NCBI GenBank assembly: GCA_019217005.1
Contig: JAHBNG010000010.1
Location: forward strand, 124,001 to 188,000
Direction: 5' to 3'
Length of the DNA stretch: 64,000 bases
Origin: Chloroflexi bacterium TSY
GTDB taxonomy: Bacteria; Chloroflexota; Anaerolineae; Caldilineales; Caldilineaceae
A program made the translations under genes and the position numbers. Positions 47,427 through 58,000 of this stretch are shown here, piece by piece (the stretch's first letter is position 1; every line of letters begins with the position of its first letter). Under the pieces are notes generated by a model. That model ran no database searches. It was not told where the DNA came from and saw nothing but the letters and a program-made list of their open reading frames with translations.

Positions 47427-48443
47427 ATGCGATCCATCTATCCTTTCACCGCCATTGTTGGTCAAGAGCGTATGAAACGTGCGCTCGTCTTGAACGCGAT
47501 TCAGCCACAAATTGGTGGCGTTTTGATTCGCGGTGAGCGTGGTACAGCAAAATCGACAGCTGCTCGCGCTCTTGCTGCTCTTTTGCCAGGAGACACGCCC
47601 TTTGTCGATCTTCCAGTCAGCGCTACCGAAGACCGCGTCGTCGGCACGCTCGATATTGAGAAGGCGATTCAAAAAGGCGAAAGGCATTTTGAACCAGGTA
47701 TTCTCTTTGCAGCCAATGGCGGTGTTCTTTACGTAGATGAAGTCAATCTGCTTGATGATCATGTTGTTGATCTGCTTTTGGATAGCGCTGCGATGGGTGT
47801 CAACATTGTTGAGCGAGAGGGCATCAGCTATCAGCACGAAGCTCGATTTGTCCTTGTTGGTTCCATGAACCCAGAAGAAGGCGATCTACGTCCCCAATTG
47901 CTTGATCGCTTTGCTCATGCCGTTGATGTTGTCGGCATCGAAGATTCACGCCAGCGCGTCCAGATTCTCAGCCGGCGCGTTCAGTTTGAACAGGATGCTG
48001 ATACATTTCAGGCAGACTGGGCAGAAGCAGAAGAGCAATTGAGCAACCGCATTATGTCAGCCCGTGACCTGTATGATGGCGTATCGTATAGCGAATCCGA
48101 CATGTATACGATCGCAACTCTCACGGCTAGTTTTAAAGTTGATGGTCACCGAGCTGATATCGTGATTCTACGTACAGCTCGTGCGCACGCCGCTTACGAA
48201 GGCCGTTCATCCATCTCGGATCGAGACATATTGTTAGCGGCGGAACTGGCGCTTCCTCATCGCATGAAAAAACAACCCTTCCAAGAGACTGTTCTCAATG
48301 CCGATCAACTTCAAAGCAATATGCGCCAAGCACGTGCCGAAGCCGAAGAAGCAGGCAATGAAGAAGAGCAAGAAGTGATGGATGCAGATGGCGCTGCCTC
48401 GGCTGATGAAAAAAAAGTGCCGAGGGCGATGACTCAGAACTGA
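47427..48443 (+). CDS. Chelatase AAA+ subunit (ChlI/BchI-like), zero-frame product
   Basis: 338 residues. AAA+ motor of magnesium/cobalt-chelatase type: Walker [10 protein letters not shown] near 38, the family insertion [21 protein letters not shown] near 62, Walker [18 protein letters not shown] near 100, sensor [17 protein letters not shown] near 148, then the C-terminal helical domain (SARDLYD...[14 protein letters not shown]). It ends in an acidic tail shortly after an A8 tract where a -1 shift would fuse it to the VWA half. No chlorophyll or cobalamin genes are nearby, so metal and tetrapyrrole are undetermined. Confidence 0.88.
   Translation: MRSIYPFTAIVGQERMKRALVLNAIQPQIGGVLIRGERGTAKSTAARALAALLPGDTPFVDLPVSATEDRVVGTLDIEKAIQKGERHFEPGILFAANGGVLYVDEVNLLDDHVVDLLLDSAAMGVNIVEREGISYQHEARFVLVGSMNPEEGDLRPQLLDRFAHAVDVVGIEDSRQRVQILSRRVQFEQDADTFQADWAEAEEQLSNRIMSARDLYDGVSYSESDMYTIATLTASFKVDGHRADIVILRTARAHAAYEGRSSISDRDILLAAELALPHRMKKQPFQETVLNADQLQSNMRQARAEAEEAGNEEEQEVMDADGAASADEKKVPRAMTQN
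48410..48416 (+). promoter_or_regulatory. -1 ribosomal frameshift site, A_AAA_AAA
   Basis: In frame the codons are GAA-AAA-AAA-GTG within an A8 tract (48409-48416). A -1 slip continues as AGT-GCC-GAG-GGC into the downstream frame. A small stem, ACTCA/TGAGT with a GAAC loop, lies about 15 nt downstream. The zero-frame stop is TGA at 48441-48443. Both products have sensible domain ends, which supports programmed use over an error. Confidence 0.55.
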
Positions 48444-49384
48444 GTGATTCTGGTGAGGGTGGCGAAGGCGGACTTGCCCAACCCGATGCCTCACCTCAAT
48501 CGAGTTCATCGCCCGGTGATGAAAAAGGAGCCCGAAAACCAGTTCAAATTGGCGACGTCTTCGAAGCAAAAAAGCTCGATACGCCGCTCGACAAGATGAC
48601 GCGCGAAAGAGCAGGCAAGCGTTCTTATACACGGACAGAACGAAAGCGTGGTCGTTATATTAAGGCGCGTCCCGCGGGCGACAAGCCTCAGGATATTGCG
48701 TTCGATGCCACATTGCGCGCGGCCTCTCCCTATCAACAGAAACGAAAAGAACAGGGAGACAGCGACTTGGCGCTCCAGCTGCGCAAATCCGATCTGCAAC
48801 GCAAAGTACGTGTGCGACGGACTGGCAACCTGATTCTCTTTGTCGTCGATGCGAGTTGGTCGATGGCGGCCAGCGAACGGATGGAGGCAACCAAGGGCGC
48901 AATTTTTAGCCTACTGGTTGATGCCTATCAACGGCGTGATCAAGTCGGCCTTGTCGTATTTCAACGTGACCGAGCACGATTGGTGTTACCACCCACGAAT
49001 AGCGTCGAACTTGCCCAAAAGGCTTTACAAGATCTGCCCGTTGGTGGCAAAACGCCCCTCAGTGGTGGTTTGTTTCTCTCCTGGCAGGTGATTGAAAACG
49101 CCCGCCGGCGCGATACCGAACTGCGTCCCTTGATGATCTTACTGACAGATGGAGCAGGCAACGTCAGCATGACCGGCATGCCGGCCCAAGAGGAGTCTAT
49201 GCGTATTGCAGAGATGTTTAACCATGCCGAACTACGCTCGATTGTCATCAATATGGAGCACGCAGCTTTTGACCGCGGACTTGCCCAGAAATTGGCCAAC
49301 TCATTGGGTGGCGTCTGTCATAACCTGCCCGATTTGCGTGCCGACACACTTGTCTCTACAGTCAAACGAGAGATTGGTGGATAA
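48416..49384 (+). CDS. Chelatase VWA half (ChlD-like), reached by -1 frameshift
   Basis: From the slip site the frame gives an acidic, Ser-rich linker ([15 protein letters not shown]), the segment [18 protein letters not shown], a basic stretch and a VWA integrin-I domain. The MIDAS motif is [12 protein letters not shown], followed by GGKTPLSGG and [13 protein letters not shown]. Fused to the AAA+ part the protein has about 652 residues, the usual size of ChlD-type chelatase subunits. An independent start inside this half (ATG 48596) would omit the linker. It inserts metal into a tetrapyrrole together with a large ChlH/CobN subunit not present here. Confidence 0.8.
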   Translation, partial: SAEGDDSELSDSGEGGEGGLAQPDASPQSSSSPGDEKGARKPVQIGDVFEAKKLDTPLDKMTRERAGKRSYTRTERKRGRYIKARPAGDKPQDIAFDATLRAASPYQQKRKEQGDSDLALQLRKSDLQRKVRVRRTGNLILFVVDASWSMAASERMEATKGAIFSLLVDAYQRRDQVGLVVFQRDRARLVLPPTNSVELAQKALQDLPVGGKTPLSGGLFLSWQVIENARRRDTELRPLMILLTDGAGNVSMTGMPAQEESMRIAEMFNHAELRSIVINMEHAAFDRGLAQKLANSLGGVCHNLPDLRADTLVSTVKREIGG

Positions 49385-49420
49385 ACACAGAAACTATCAT
49401 AGAGACGCCACTTTATCTTT

Positions 49421-49457
49421 GGACAATAGAATTGTCTTTTGTCGAGGGACAATTGTC
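49421..49457 (+). terminator. Terminator followed by a related palindrome
   Basis: GACAAT (49422-49427) pairs with ATTGTC (49431-49436) and runs into TTTT. Eight bases on, GGACAATTGTCC is a perfect palindrome. The repeated GGACAAT half-sites could also be an operator for the TPR-phosphatase genes. Confidence 0.55.
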
Positions 49458-49497
49458 CGAAGTTTAACCAATGTGGCTATAAGAAAAGAAATACCCA

Positions 49498-50763
49498 ATG
49501 GCACCACCTAGAGTACAAGAAAGTCCCGCTGCTCCGATCAAGGGGAGTTGGGAAGAGATGATTCAACGCGCACATTCGCTCATGGCAACGCGGGATGAAG
49601 AGGCGCTTGAGATCTTCAATAAGCTGATCAAACGCTTAACCAAAATGTCGCAGAGTCAGTTGACTGACCAGAACAATCGTCTGCACAATATTCTCACGCA
49701 GTCAATCGGTGGAGCGCAATCGTTCTTGACGGTTCTCGAACGTTACGATGAAGCGGTCGACTTATTCGAACAAGTAAGAGAGACTGTTGAATCAGATGTT
49801 CGACGCTCCATCGATACGCAACGAGCGCGCATTCTCTTGATGGCGGACCGCTGGGAAGATGCGGCTGCTCAATTTCGTGCGCTTGCTGATGCGGACGATG
49901 GCAATCCAAACGATCTCAACGCTCTATTTCAGATCTATATTGAAAATGACAATTTTGATCAGGCCGAAGAAACAATTGAAGAGTTGATTCAACAACTCAA
50001 TGAGTCGCAAGATGCCTTATCCGTTGCAACAGAGCCAACCGAAACGGAAGCGTATCGTCATTATCTTCGGGGCAGACTGGCTCTACAACGAGGGAAGATC
50101 CAGGAGACGCTCGAGCATTACCAAAAAAGTATGGAGTTGAGCAGTCGTTACGCAGAAGACACGTCGATTTTTTACATCGAACTGATTCACCGTGACTACA
50201 GCGCAGAGGCATTGACGCTCATCGAACACGATCGGCATAATCCACAGAGACGTCTCTTTTGGGAGGGATTGGCGCAATATCGCTTGGGAAATCCCTCTGC
50301 TGCCGAATCACTCTGGATCGAATGTACAGAACTGGAGCCTCCTGAAGGAGATCAAGGAAGTCCGGTTGAGCTAATCATGGCTTTTTACTACCTGGGAGAC
50401 AAGGAACGACATGGGTTGGAATTGTTGCTGCGTACATTACGCGAATCGGAAGGATCACACTGGATGATTCACTATTTGTTGGGTATGGGATGGGCGCTTC
50501 ATGGCAACCGAACCAACGCCACGGCCAATCTTGAAAGTGCGGTGAATCTGCGACGAGCATCAGCTGAGGGTCGCCTTTTGCCCCATTACATACGAACGTT
50601 CATGCCTGATCTAGTGACCGATGACATATTCGCCGAAGTAGAGCCATTCATTGAAAAAGCCCCAGCCAATTACATCTTCAATACAGCCAATTTAGCAGAT
50701 AGCGCTGAAGAGTCAGACTCAGCCCAAAATGTGCCAGAGCCCAACAGCGAAGCAGAACAATGA
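49498..50763 (+). CDS. Tetratricopeptide-repeat protein
   Basis: 421 residues, almost wholly helical. TPR-like pairs are visible at about 24-60, 83-130 (YDEAVDLFEQVRE, WEDAAAQFRALADADDG), 140-165 (FDQAEETIEELIQQ), 185-215 (HYLRGRLALQRGKIQETLEHYQKSM) and 250-290. There is no signal peptide or membrane segment, so it is a cytoplasmic scaffold or adaptor. Its TGA overlaps the ATG of the following phosphatase (ATGA), giving coupled translation. It may assist the chelatase, but no direct evidence exists. Confidence 0.8.
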   Translation: MAPPRVQESPAAPIKGSWEEMIQRAHSLMATRDEEALEIFNKLIKRLTKMSQSQLTDQNNRLHNILTQSIGGAQSFLTVLERYDEAVDLFEQVRETVESDVRRSIDTQRARILLMADRWEDAAAQFRALADADDGNPNDLNALFQIYIENDNFDQAEETIEELIQQLNESQDALSVATEPTETEAYRHYLRGRLALQRGKIQETLEHYQKSMELSSRYAEDTSIFYIELIHRDYSAEALTLIEHDRHNPQRRLFWEGLAQYRLGNPSAAESLWIECTELEPPEGDQGSPVELIMAFYYLGDKERHGLELLLRTLRESEGSHWMIHYLLGMGWALHGNRTNATANLESAVNLRRASAEGRLLPHYIRTFMPDLVTDDIFAEVEPFIEKAPANYIFNTANLADSAEESDSAQNVPEPNSEAEQ

Positions 50764-51539
50764 TCATGGAAGCACAGGAGCTGATCCCTTTTGCCAAACG
50801 TCTAGCGACAGAAAGTGGCTGCATCATTCGGCACTATTTTCAATCAGATTACACGGTTGAACTAAAAGAGGATGACTCCCCTGTAACAATTGCCGACCGC
50901 AAAGCCGAAGAAGTGATGCGTACCTTGATCGGGCAAGAATTTCCCGACCACGGCATCCTCGGTGAGGAATTTGGTCACGACAAACCTGACGCCGAATATC
51001 AGTGGGTGCTCGATCCAATCGACGGCACCAAAAGCTTTGTCAGCCATAGCTATCTCTTTGGCACCCTCATTGCACTCACCCATCATGATCGTCCAATATT
51101 GGGTGTCATCAATCATCCGATAACGGACGATTTTCTGGTTGGTACGGGTGATCGGACGTGGCTCAATGATCACCCTGTTCAAGTTCGCAACTGTTCACGT
51201 GTTGAGGAAGCCCAGCTCGTTTCCACCTATCACACTGAAGTTGGGAAGTATCGTGATGCAATTGCCTACGAGCAACTAGCGCGCCGCGTTGCACGCTACC
51301 GCACGTGGGGGGATTGTCACGGCTACTATTTGATCGCAGTCGGTGGTGCGGATATCATGACGGACCCGATCATGAACAAATGGGACATGATGGCTCTTGT
51401 CCCGATCATCCAAGGGGCAGGTGGCACCATCACTGACTGGTATGGCAACGATCTGCTGCTCAGTTTGGGCGCACAAGGAACCGTTGCCACTGGTGGATCG
51501 ATTCATCAAGAGGTGATTGAGATATTGGGTGGTTCTTAA
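50760..51539 (+). CDS. Inositol monophosphatase-family protein, HisN-like
   Basis: 259 residues of the lithium-sensitive phosphatase superfamily. Metal-site motifs are complete: GILGEEFG near 64, WVLDPIDGTKSFVS near 82-95, and the C-terminal TDPIMNKWDMMALVPIIQGAGG near 201-222. The TWGDCHGYYLIA segment is characteristic of HisN-type histidinol-phosphate phosphatases. Inositol-1-phosphate or PAP are alternative substrates, which is notable given the inositol cluster elsewhere in the window. Cotranscribed with the TPR gene. Confidence 0.85.
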   Translation: MIMEAQELIPFAKRLATESGCIIRHYFQSDYTVELKEDDSPVTIADRKAEEVMRTLIGQEFPDHGILGEEFGHDKPDAEYQWVLDPIDGTKSFVSHSYLFGTLIALTHHDRPILGVINHPITDDFLVGTGDRTWLNDHPVQVRNCSRVEEAQLVSTYHTEVGKYRDAIAYEQLARRVARYRTWGDCHGYYLIAVGGADIMTDPIMNKWDMMALVPIIQGAGGTITDWYGNDLLLSLGAQGTVATGGSIHQEVIEILGGS

Positions 51540-52044
51540 TTTGTGACTCAGACAAAAAGGAGACCATTCCTCTCCCGCGGCACATCGGAAACAGGTTCAT
51601 CTTCTAGTCATCAGAGATCTCGATAGATAAAATTTCACTTAACAGTCATCAAAGCAAGCCAAGTTCTATCACGCCCTCCATCACACCTATTTCCAACCAT
51701 CCCCACACAAGAGCACACCGCTGAACTGCTCGATCTACCATTTAGTCCTTACCGCAAACACCTCCGATCAGGCATTGATTTTCTCGTCGAAACGTTGCAC
51801 CAACTATCGCATCGTCCCCAGACGCCCCTCTCTCTAACACAACCCTGACGACAATCAGCAATAGACTAGCCGACAATGGATAAAATGTGACACGCGTGCC
51901 ATGCGGTTGTCGTACGCTTGTCGCACTTTTGTTGTACGGTTGTCGCGGCAATCTGAGAAACTAGGCTCGACGAAGAACCGAACGAAGTGTCAATCGTGAA
52001 TTGGCGACTTGCTGAATGTTGAATAACGAAGGGGTTTCGCAAAG
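51540..52044. other. Intergenic region with a gene fragment and a short repeat
   Basis: About 500 bp. On the plus strand 51708-51848 reads like the tail of a helix-turn-helix type protein (ELLDLPFSPYRKHLRSGIDF, then LVETLHQL) and ends in TGA, with no start; I treat it as a remnant. Near 51900-51950 the unit GGTTGTCG recurs two or three times with TACG between, a possible protein-binding site upstream of the rhs gene. Confidence 0.4.
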
Positions 52045-55000
52045 ATGCTGAGATGGAATGTATCGAGCAAGGATCGAGTTTTCTCACAGTGCCAACGCTC
52101 GCACCGAATTTCCCATGATAAATTAGTGCACGCATTTTTGAGCGTGACACTGGCCGCGCTCTTGCTGGTCCAGAATCTCGCGGCGGTCGCAGTCGTCCAG
52201 GCCAGAAAAGATGCGGAGATGAAAGCCAGAGGACTCAATGAGCTGTCTGCCGCAACGCAGATATCCGAGGCGGGTGAAGCGCAGACAAGAAGCAACGCGC
52301 AAGCAGGACGTGAGACAACGGCCAATCCCTCACCTGGCGATACGCTGACGCGCGGGCGCCTCGTGCGGCTGGAGCTGCGGAGCGACAGCCACACGCTGGC
52401 CTTGGATGAAGAAGCGACCCTCACGGTGCGCGTGCGGCGGGTGGGAGAGAAGAGCGTGGCGGGATTGCCCCTCGAGGTGCAGCTCCCACCGGCGCTGACC
52501 ATCCGCGACCCAAGCCAACCATTGCGTTGGTTTCTGCCCAACTTGAAGAAGGGAGAGAGCTTTCGCCAGACGCTCGCGGTGGAGCGAGTGGCGGCACGCG
52601 GACGGACCAGACGGGGGGTGGCTCAAGTGGTGGCCACCATTGCAGTGGGGAATGGCCAGCGCACGCTGCGGGAACGGATTGCCATTGGTCTGGAGCCGCC
52701 CGCGAGGAGAGGAGTCGATGAGGACGCCCCGTTGGTCGAGACCAGTCAAGAAGCAGAGGGAGCCCTGCTGCTGGCTGCCCAAAAGCGCGTTGCCCTCTTG
52801 AGCCCGCGCGAGAGTGTCCCACGCGGCACCCTGCTGCGCTACACTCACCTGCGCCGCTGGGACCAAGAGGGCACATCCAGTTTCCGCGAGAAACAGGGAG
52901 CTTCAGCAGTGGCCACTGCCGCCGCGAGCAGCGAGGGTGAGGCTGAAGTAGGGTGGCTGGAGCAAGAGATTCGCTTCTACCACACCTGGCAACTGGATGC
53001 CTGGCAGCAGGGTGCCGGAGAGAAGGAAGTGAGCGAGTTTGCCGACTCGATGCGGCTGGTGGTGGATGCCTCCTGGCTGAGGCAGTATGGCATCGAGCCA
53101 GAAGAACTCCAGCTCTACACTAGAGAGAGCGAGAGAGACGAATGGCAGGTGGTGCCCAGCCGCTATGTGGCAGAGCGCCAACTGCTTGTGACCCAGGTCG
53201 ACCACTTCAGCCTGTTTGGCTTGGGCGATGGCTTGACTACCAACGAGGTCTTGCCCAGCCTCAAGGGCGTTGCCACCGACCGCTTCACCGGCGGGGCCAG
53301 CATCAACGTGGGGATTGAGACACCGACTGGATTGGGAGGACTCTCACCCAACCTGAGCCTCAGCTACTCGAGCGTGGGCATCGACGACCTCACCTATCAC
53401 GCCAATGGCCAACGCTACCTCTCTCAAGTTAGCTCGGTGGGCATGGGCTGGAACCTGGGAGGCGTCTCCTACATCACCACCATCAAGCGGGGGGTGACCT
53501 ATGCCTTGGTGCTCAACGGCAGCAGCGTCACGATTCGCAACTATGGGGGCCAATGGCAAACAGACCCCGCGCTCTTTGCCAAGGTGGAGCGCTTTGGCTC
53601 GGCCAGCTCCAGCACTAACACGGGCAACGCCAACGACTACTTCACCTGGAAAGTGACGATGCCCGATGGCACAGCCTATGAGTTTGGGGATGCCAACAGC
53701 TTCAACCCCAACTACACCGAGTATGGCAGCAGCAGCCCCACCGCCACCCGCATGACGCATCGAGACAAGCGCTTTGCTGTGCAATGGTATCTGCGCAAGG
53801 TGAGCGACCCGCTGGGCAACGAGATGGTCTACAGCTATCGAGAGGAGCGCAACCGCATCCGCAACTGCATCAGCAGCGCATTCAAGAATGCCAATCGGGA
53901 TTGGTATAGCCGCGCCACCTATCCCACCCAGGTTCAGTGGAGCCGCAATCCAGGGGCTGGGGCCAGCAGCTACACCCTGCGCGTGCTGCTCAACTATGCC
54001 ACCAGCGACCGGGCAGACTATCAGATCTTCGAATGGCAGGATCACAACTGTCACCAAGCCATGTTTGGCAAGCGCAACCGCCTGACCGCCATCGTGGTCC
54101 AGGTGCTGGCTGGCACGTGGCAGACGCTGCGCACCGTCCAACTGAACCAGAGCTTTGTGGACTATGATGACGAGAACAACGTCAACCAAGAGCGACTGAT
54201 TCTGAACAGCATCAGCCAGTTGGGCAAGAATGGAGGCACGCTCCAGACGCAGAGCTTCACCTACACGGGCAGCTCTGTGAACAGCGTGCGGCTGCGCACG
54301 GCCGAGAATGGGTGGGGGGGCAAGATCACCTTCACCTATGCGGCGGTGCGCACCAAGTGTACCCCCAACTCGCTCTGCAACGGACGGCGCGACCGCCATG
54401 TGGTGACGCGCACCGATGTGGAAGATGGGATGGGCAATAGCATCCGCACCGACTATAACTATGGTGGCTGGGAGCAATATGGTCGCATCGGCTTCGACGA
54501 CACGGGCATGACCTTCCTGGGCTTCAGTCAGTCAGAAGCCACCTACTATGATCGGAACTCGACCACTGTGCTCAAGTGGGAATTGATGAAGTATCATCAA
54601 GGCGATTCAGACCGAGACGATGCCCGCGCCGGCAAGCTCTATCAGCAGGAGATTCGCAGCCAGAAGAATGGCAGCCGGCTCTTCCTCTTCAACCAGAGTT
54701 GGCAGGGCTATCGAGCCACGAGCAGTGGGGGCTGGAGCGCCACCAATCTGCCCTTCACCGAGAGCAATGGGAGCCAGATCTACTATCCCATGTGGGTGCG
54801 GAAGACGAGCGAGAACGCGACGGTGTCGGGTGCCTACAACGAGCAGCGCTACTTCTACGAGAGCAGCAGTCAGAATGGACAACAATTTGGCAATGTGACC
54901 CGAGTCGAGGAATGGGATGGGGGGAGCCAGCGGCGGCGTGTCACCCTCTACGAGTTCTATCCCAACACAAGCAAACACATCGTCAACCTGCCAGCCCGGG

Positions 55001-58000
55001 TGCGGGTCTTTGGTAGCGGGAACGACTGCCACAGCGAGAGCCGCATCCTCTATGGCACAGGCAATGTGAACAAGGGCTACAAGACCGCACCCCTCTCAAC
55101 GCTGGTGGTCAAGAGCGAGGAGGCGCGCACGGCCTGTTCGAGCGCCAACAGCATCAGCACCTATGACAGCAACTGGCGCATCGTGCGCTACATCTATGAC
55201 GCGGTTGGCAACCAGACAGAGGCCAACCATGCGGGCGCATCGAGCAGCCAGGACAAGGTGGTTAAGACCCAGTATGAGAGCCAGTATCGTCTCTTCCCCA
55301 TCGCACACTGGAACAGTCATCACACCAATTTCAAAGAGACGGCGCGCTACCACGGTGTGAATGGTCCCTATGGTCTGAGCGACAGCCGCGCTTTTTGGAG
55401 GCAGATGGCTGAGTTCTGCCAGGTGAATGGGGTCTGCACGCGGCAAGCCTATGATGAGCATGGCCGCCCCACCCATCGCTGGGAGCGGCAGACCAGCGCG
55501 AGTTGGGCGAGCCCAGCCGCTGCTACGGTCAAATATAGCTACAAGCCCCGTGGCTCGCTGAGCGGTCAACAGACCTATATCGTGGTGGAAGCCCATGCCC
55601 CCCGCTGCCATGGCAACTTTGTGCGCCGCCACTACAATGGCTTGGGAGAGCTGGTGGTAGAGCAGCGTCCCTGGCAGGATTGGGAGCACAGCCAAGATGG
55701 CTGTGGCAGCCAGACCGGTGTGGGACATGAGGTGGACACCTACTACCAATATGATGCCTTGGGCAACCAGACCCAAGTCTCGGTGCCGCGTAAGGTCTCC
55801 CGTTCGGTCTCTTTCTGGACCCGCATCAGTTGGAGCGGTGACGGCACGCAGACGCGCTATGATGCCTTGGGGCGTATCACCCAAGTCACGGCACCCAATG
55901 GAGAGAAGCAGCTCTACAGCTACAGCGGACGTCAGACCAAAGTGGTGGACCAGGGCACCAACCGGGTCCTGCGCTGGACCGAAACCGACAGCCTGGGTAC
56001 CCTCAAGCGGGTGCGCTCCTACACATCCGGTAGCCAGGGGGTCAACAACTACTACGCCCAAGTGAGCCTGACCCATGACATCCTGGGCAACCTGACCCGC
56101 GTTAGCCTGCCCAGCGGCGGCACAGCCACCATGAGCTACAACCTGCTGAGCGAGAAGCTGAGTATGGATGATCCGGATCTGGGTCACTGGACCTATGCCT
56201 ACGACCGCCACGGCAACCTGACCCGTCAGACCGATGCCCGCAACAAGAGCATCTGTCTCTACTACCATGCCCGACTGGGTCGTCTGCTGGGCAAGCATTT
56301 CCGCACCAACACCGCCTGTCCCAGCAGCGTCAATCCCTATGATGTGCGCTATCTCTACGACACAAGCCACAGCAGCAGCAACCGCAGCCGGGGGCAACTG
56401 ACCCAAGTCTTTTATCACAAGAGCAATGGCTACATCAAGGCGCTCTACTACAACGACAAGGGGTTGTTGGCCAGCGAACATGTGATCATCCCTGGCGCTC
56501 CCACCTACATCACTCGCCACACGTATGAGAGCGACTCCTTCCGGCTGCGCACAATGCGATACCCAGATGGCGAGGTCGTGACCACCACCTACAACAGCAT
56601 GGGTTTGCCCAAGACGCTCAGCAGCTCCAGCAAAGGTCTGCTGGTCGATGGCTTGGTCAATGGAGGGGTTGCGTATCATGCCGAAGGTCGGGTGCACCAG
56701 ATGCGCTTGCCCCACGGCACCGATCTCTTCCGCACCCAGATGGTCTATGGCTGGGGCTGCTGTGCGGGCAATGGCAACCATCGCCTCAGAGAGATTCGGG
56801 TGGGCACCAGCAGCAACACTAGCAGCAGTCTCTCCCACAACCGCTTGCGGCTGGCGTACACGAGCTACGACTCCATGGGCAACATCAAGCAGCTCAAGGA
56901 GCGTTACAACAACGGTGCGACCTCCACCCACAACTTCAGCTACGACCATCAGAACCGGCTCATCAGCGGCTATGGCAAGCGCTACGGCTATCGCACCGAC
57001 GGCACCTTCGCCAGCTTCGAAGGCCAGACCTACACGTACGATGCCTGGACCGCGCATTCGGTCAACCGCATCAACGGCGTCGACCGCTACGACTACGACC
57101 AAAACGGCAACATGGTGCGTCGTAACAAGGGTTTGAGCACCCAGCAGACCCTCGTCTGGAACCATGAGAACCAGCTCAGTCAGGTCAAACAGACAGCCAA
57201 CAATCGGGTCATTGAGCGCTATCTCTACGATGACACGGGCATCCGCATCAAGAAGTGGAACAGCACCAGCACCGTCTACACCCCCTTCCCCCACTACGAA
57301 GTTGCTGTTGGCGATGGCAGCATCATCGCCTCCAGCTTGACGAGTGGCGAGTCAACCTTGCTTGACGAATCCAGCCAAAGTGAGTATCCTGGGCTGGACC
57401 GACAGATCTTCCTCCCGCTCTTTCACAAATCAGGTGACCCTCCGACCGCGTTCGGGGGTGCCGATGAGGATGCCGTCTCTGCAGCCCTCGCCCCCACCGT
57501 CACCAAATACTATTTCTTCAACGGTCAGCGCATCGGCATGCAGAAGGGCAGTCGCTTCTACTACCTCCACAGCGACCATCTCGGCAGCACGCTCCTGGAA
57601 ACCGCCACCAACAGCCAGATCTCTCGCAACCAGCGCTATTTCGCTTTCGGGAGTCGGCGCAGTGGCAGTACTAGCCCACTCCACACCGACAATTGCTTCA
57701 CCGGCCAGAAGCTTGATACCACCGGCTTGATGTACTACAATGCCCGCTACTATGACCCGACTCTTGGCCACTTTGTTTCGCCGGATTCGATCGTGCCTGA
57801 CCCGACCAACGTCCTCGATTACAATCGCTTCCTTTATGTGCGAGGCAATCCGCTAAAGTATAATGATCCGACAGGACATCGCCTGGACGGTCCGGTTTTC
57901 AACGGAGGTGGTTCATGTGCCATCGTGGGAAATTGTTATACACGACTCAGTCAGGCCGCGGCGGCGAAACAGGAAGCTGCTCTTTTCAGTTTTGGGTTGA

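Noticed and set aside
51890..51960. GTTGTCG repeats as a CRISPR or tandem array
   Set aside because: Only two to three imperfect units with irregular spacing and no spacers.
53344..54477. Open frame of 377 codons on the minus strand
   Set aside because: Antisense to the rhs gene, same composition artefact, no recognisable domain.
55096..57294. Open frame of 732 codons on the minus strand
   Set aside because: It is antisense to the rhs YD repeats. The opposite frame stays open because of the repeated GC-rich codons; the product is low-complexity Val/Ala/Gly/Ile with no family pattern.
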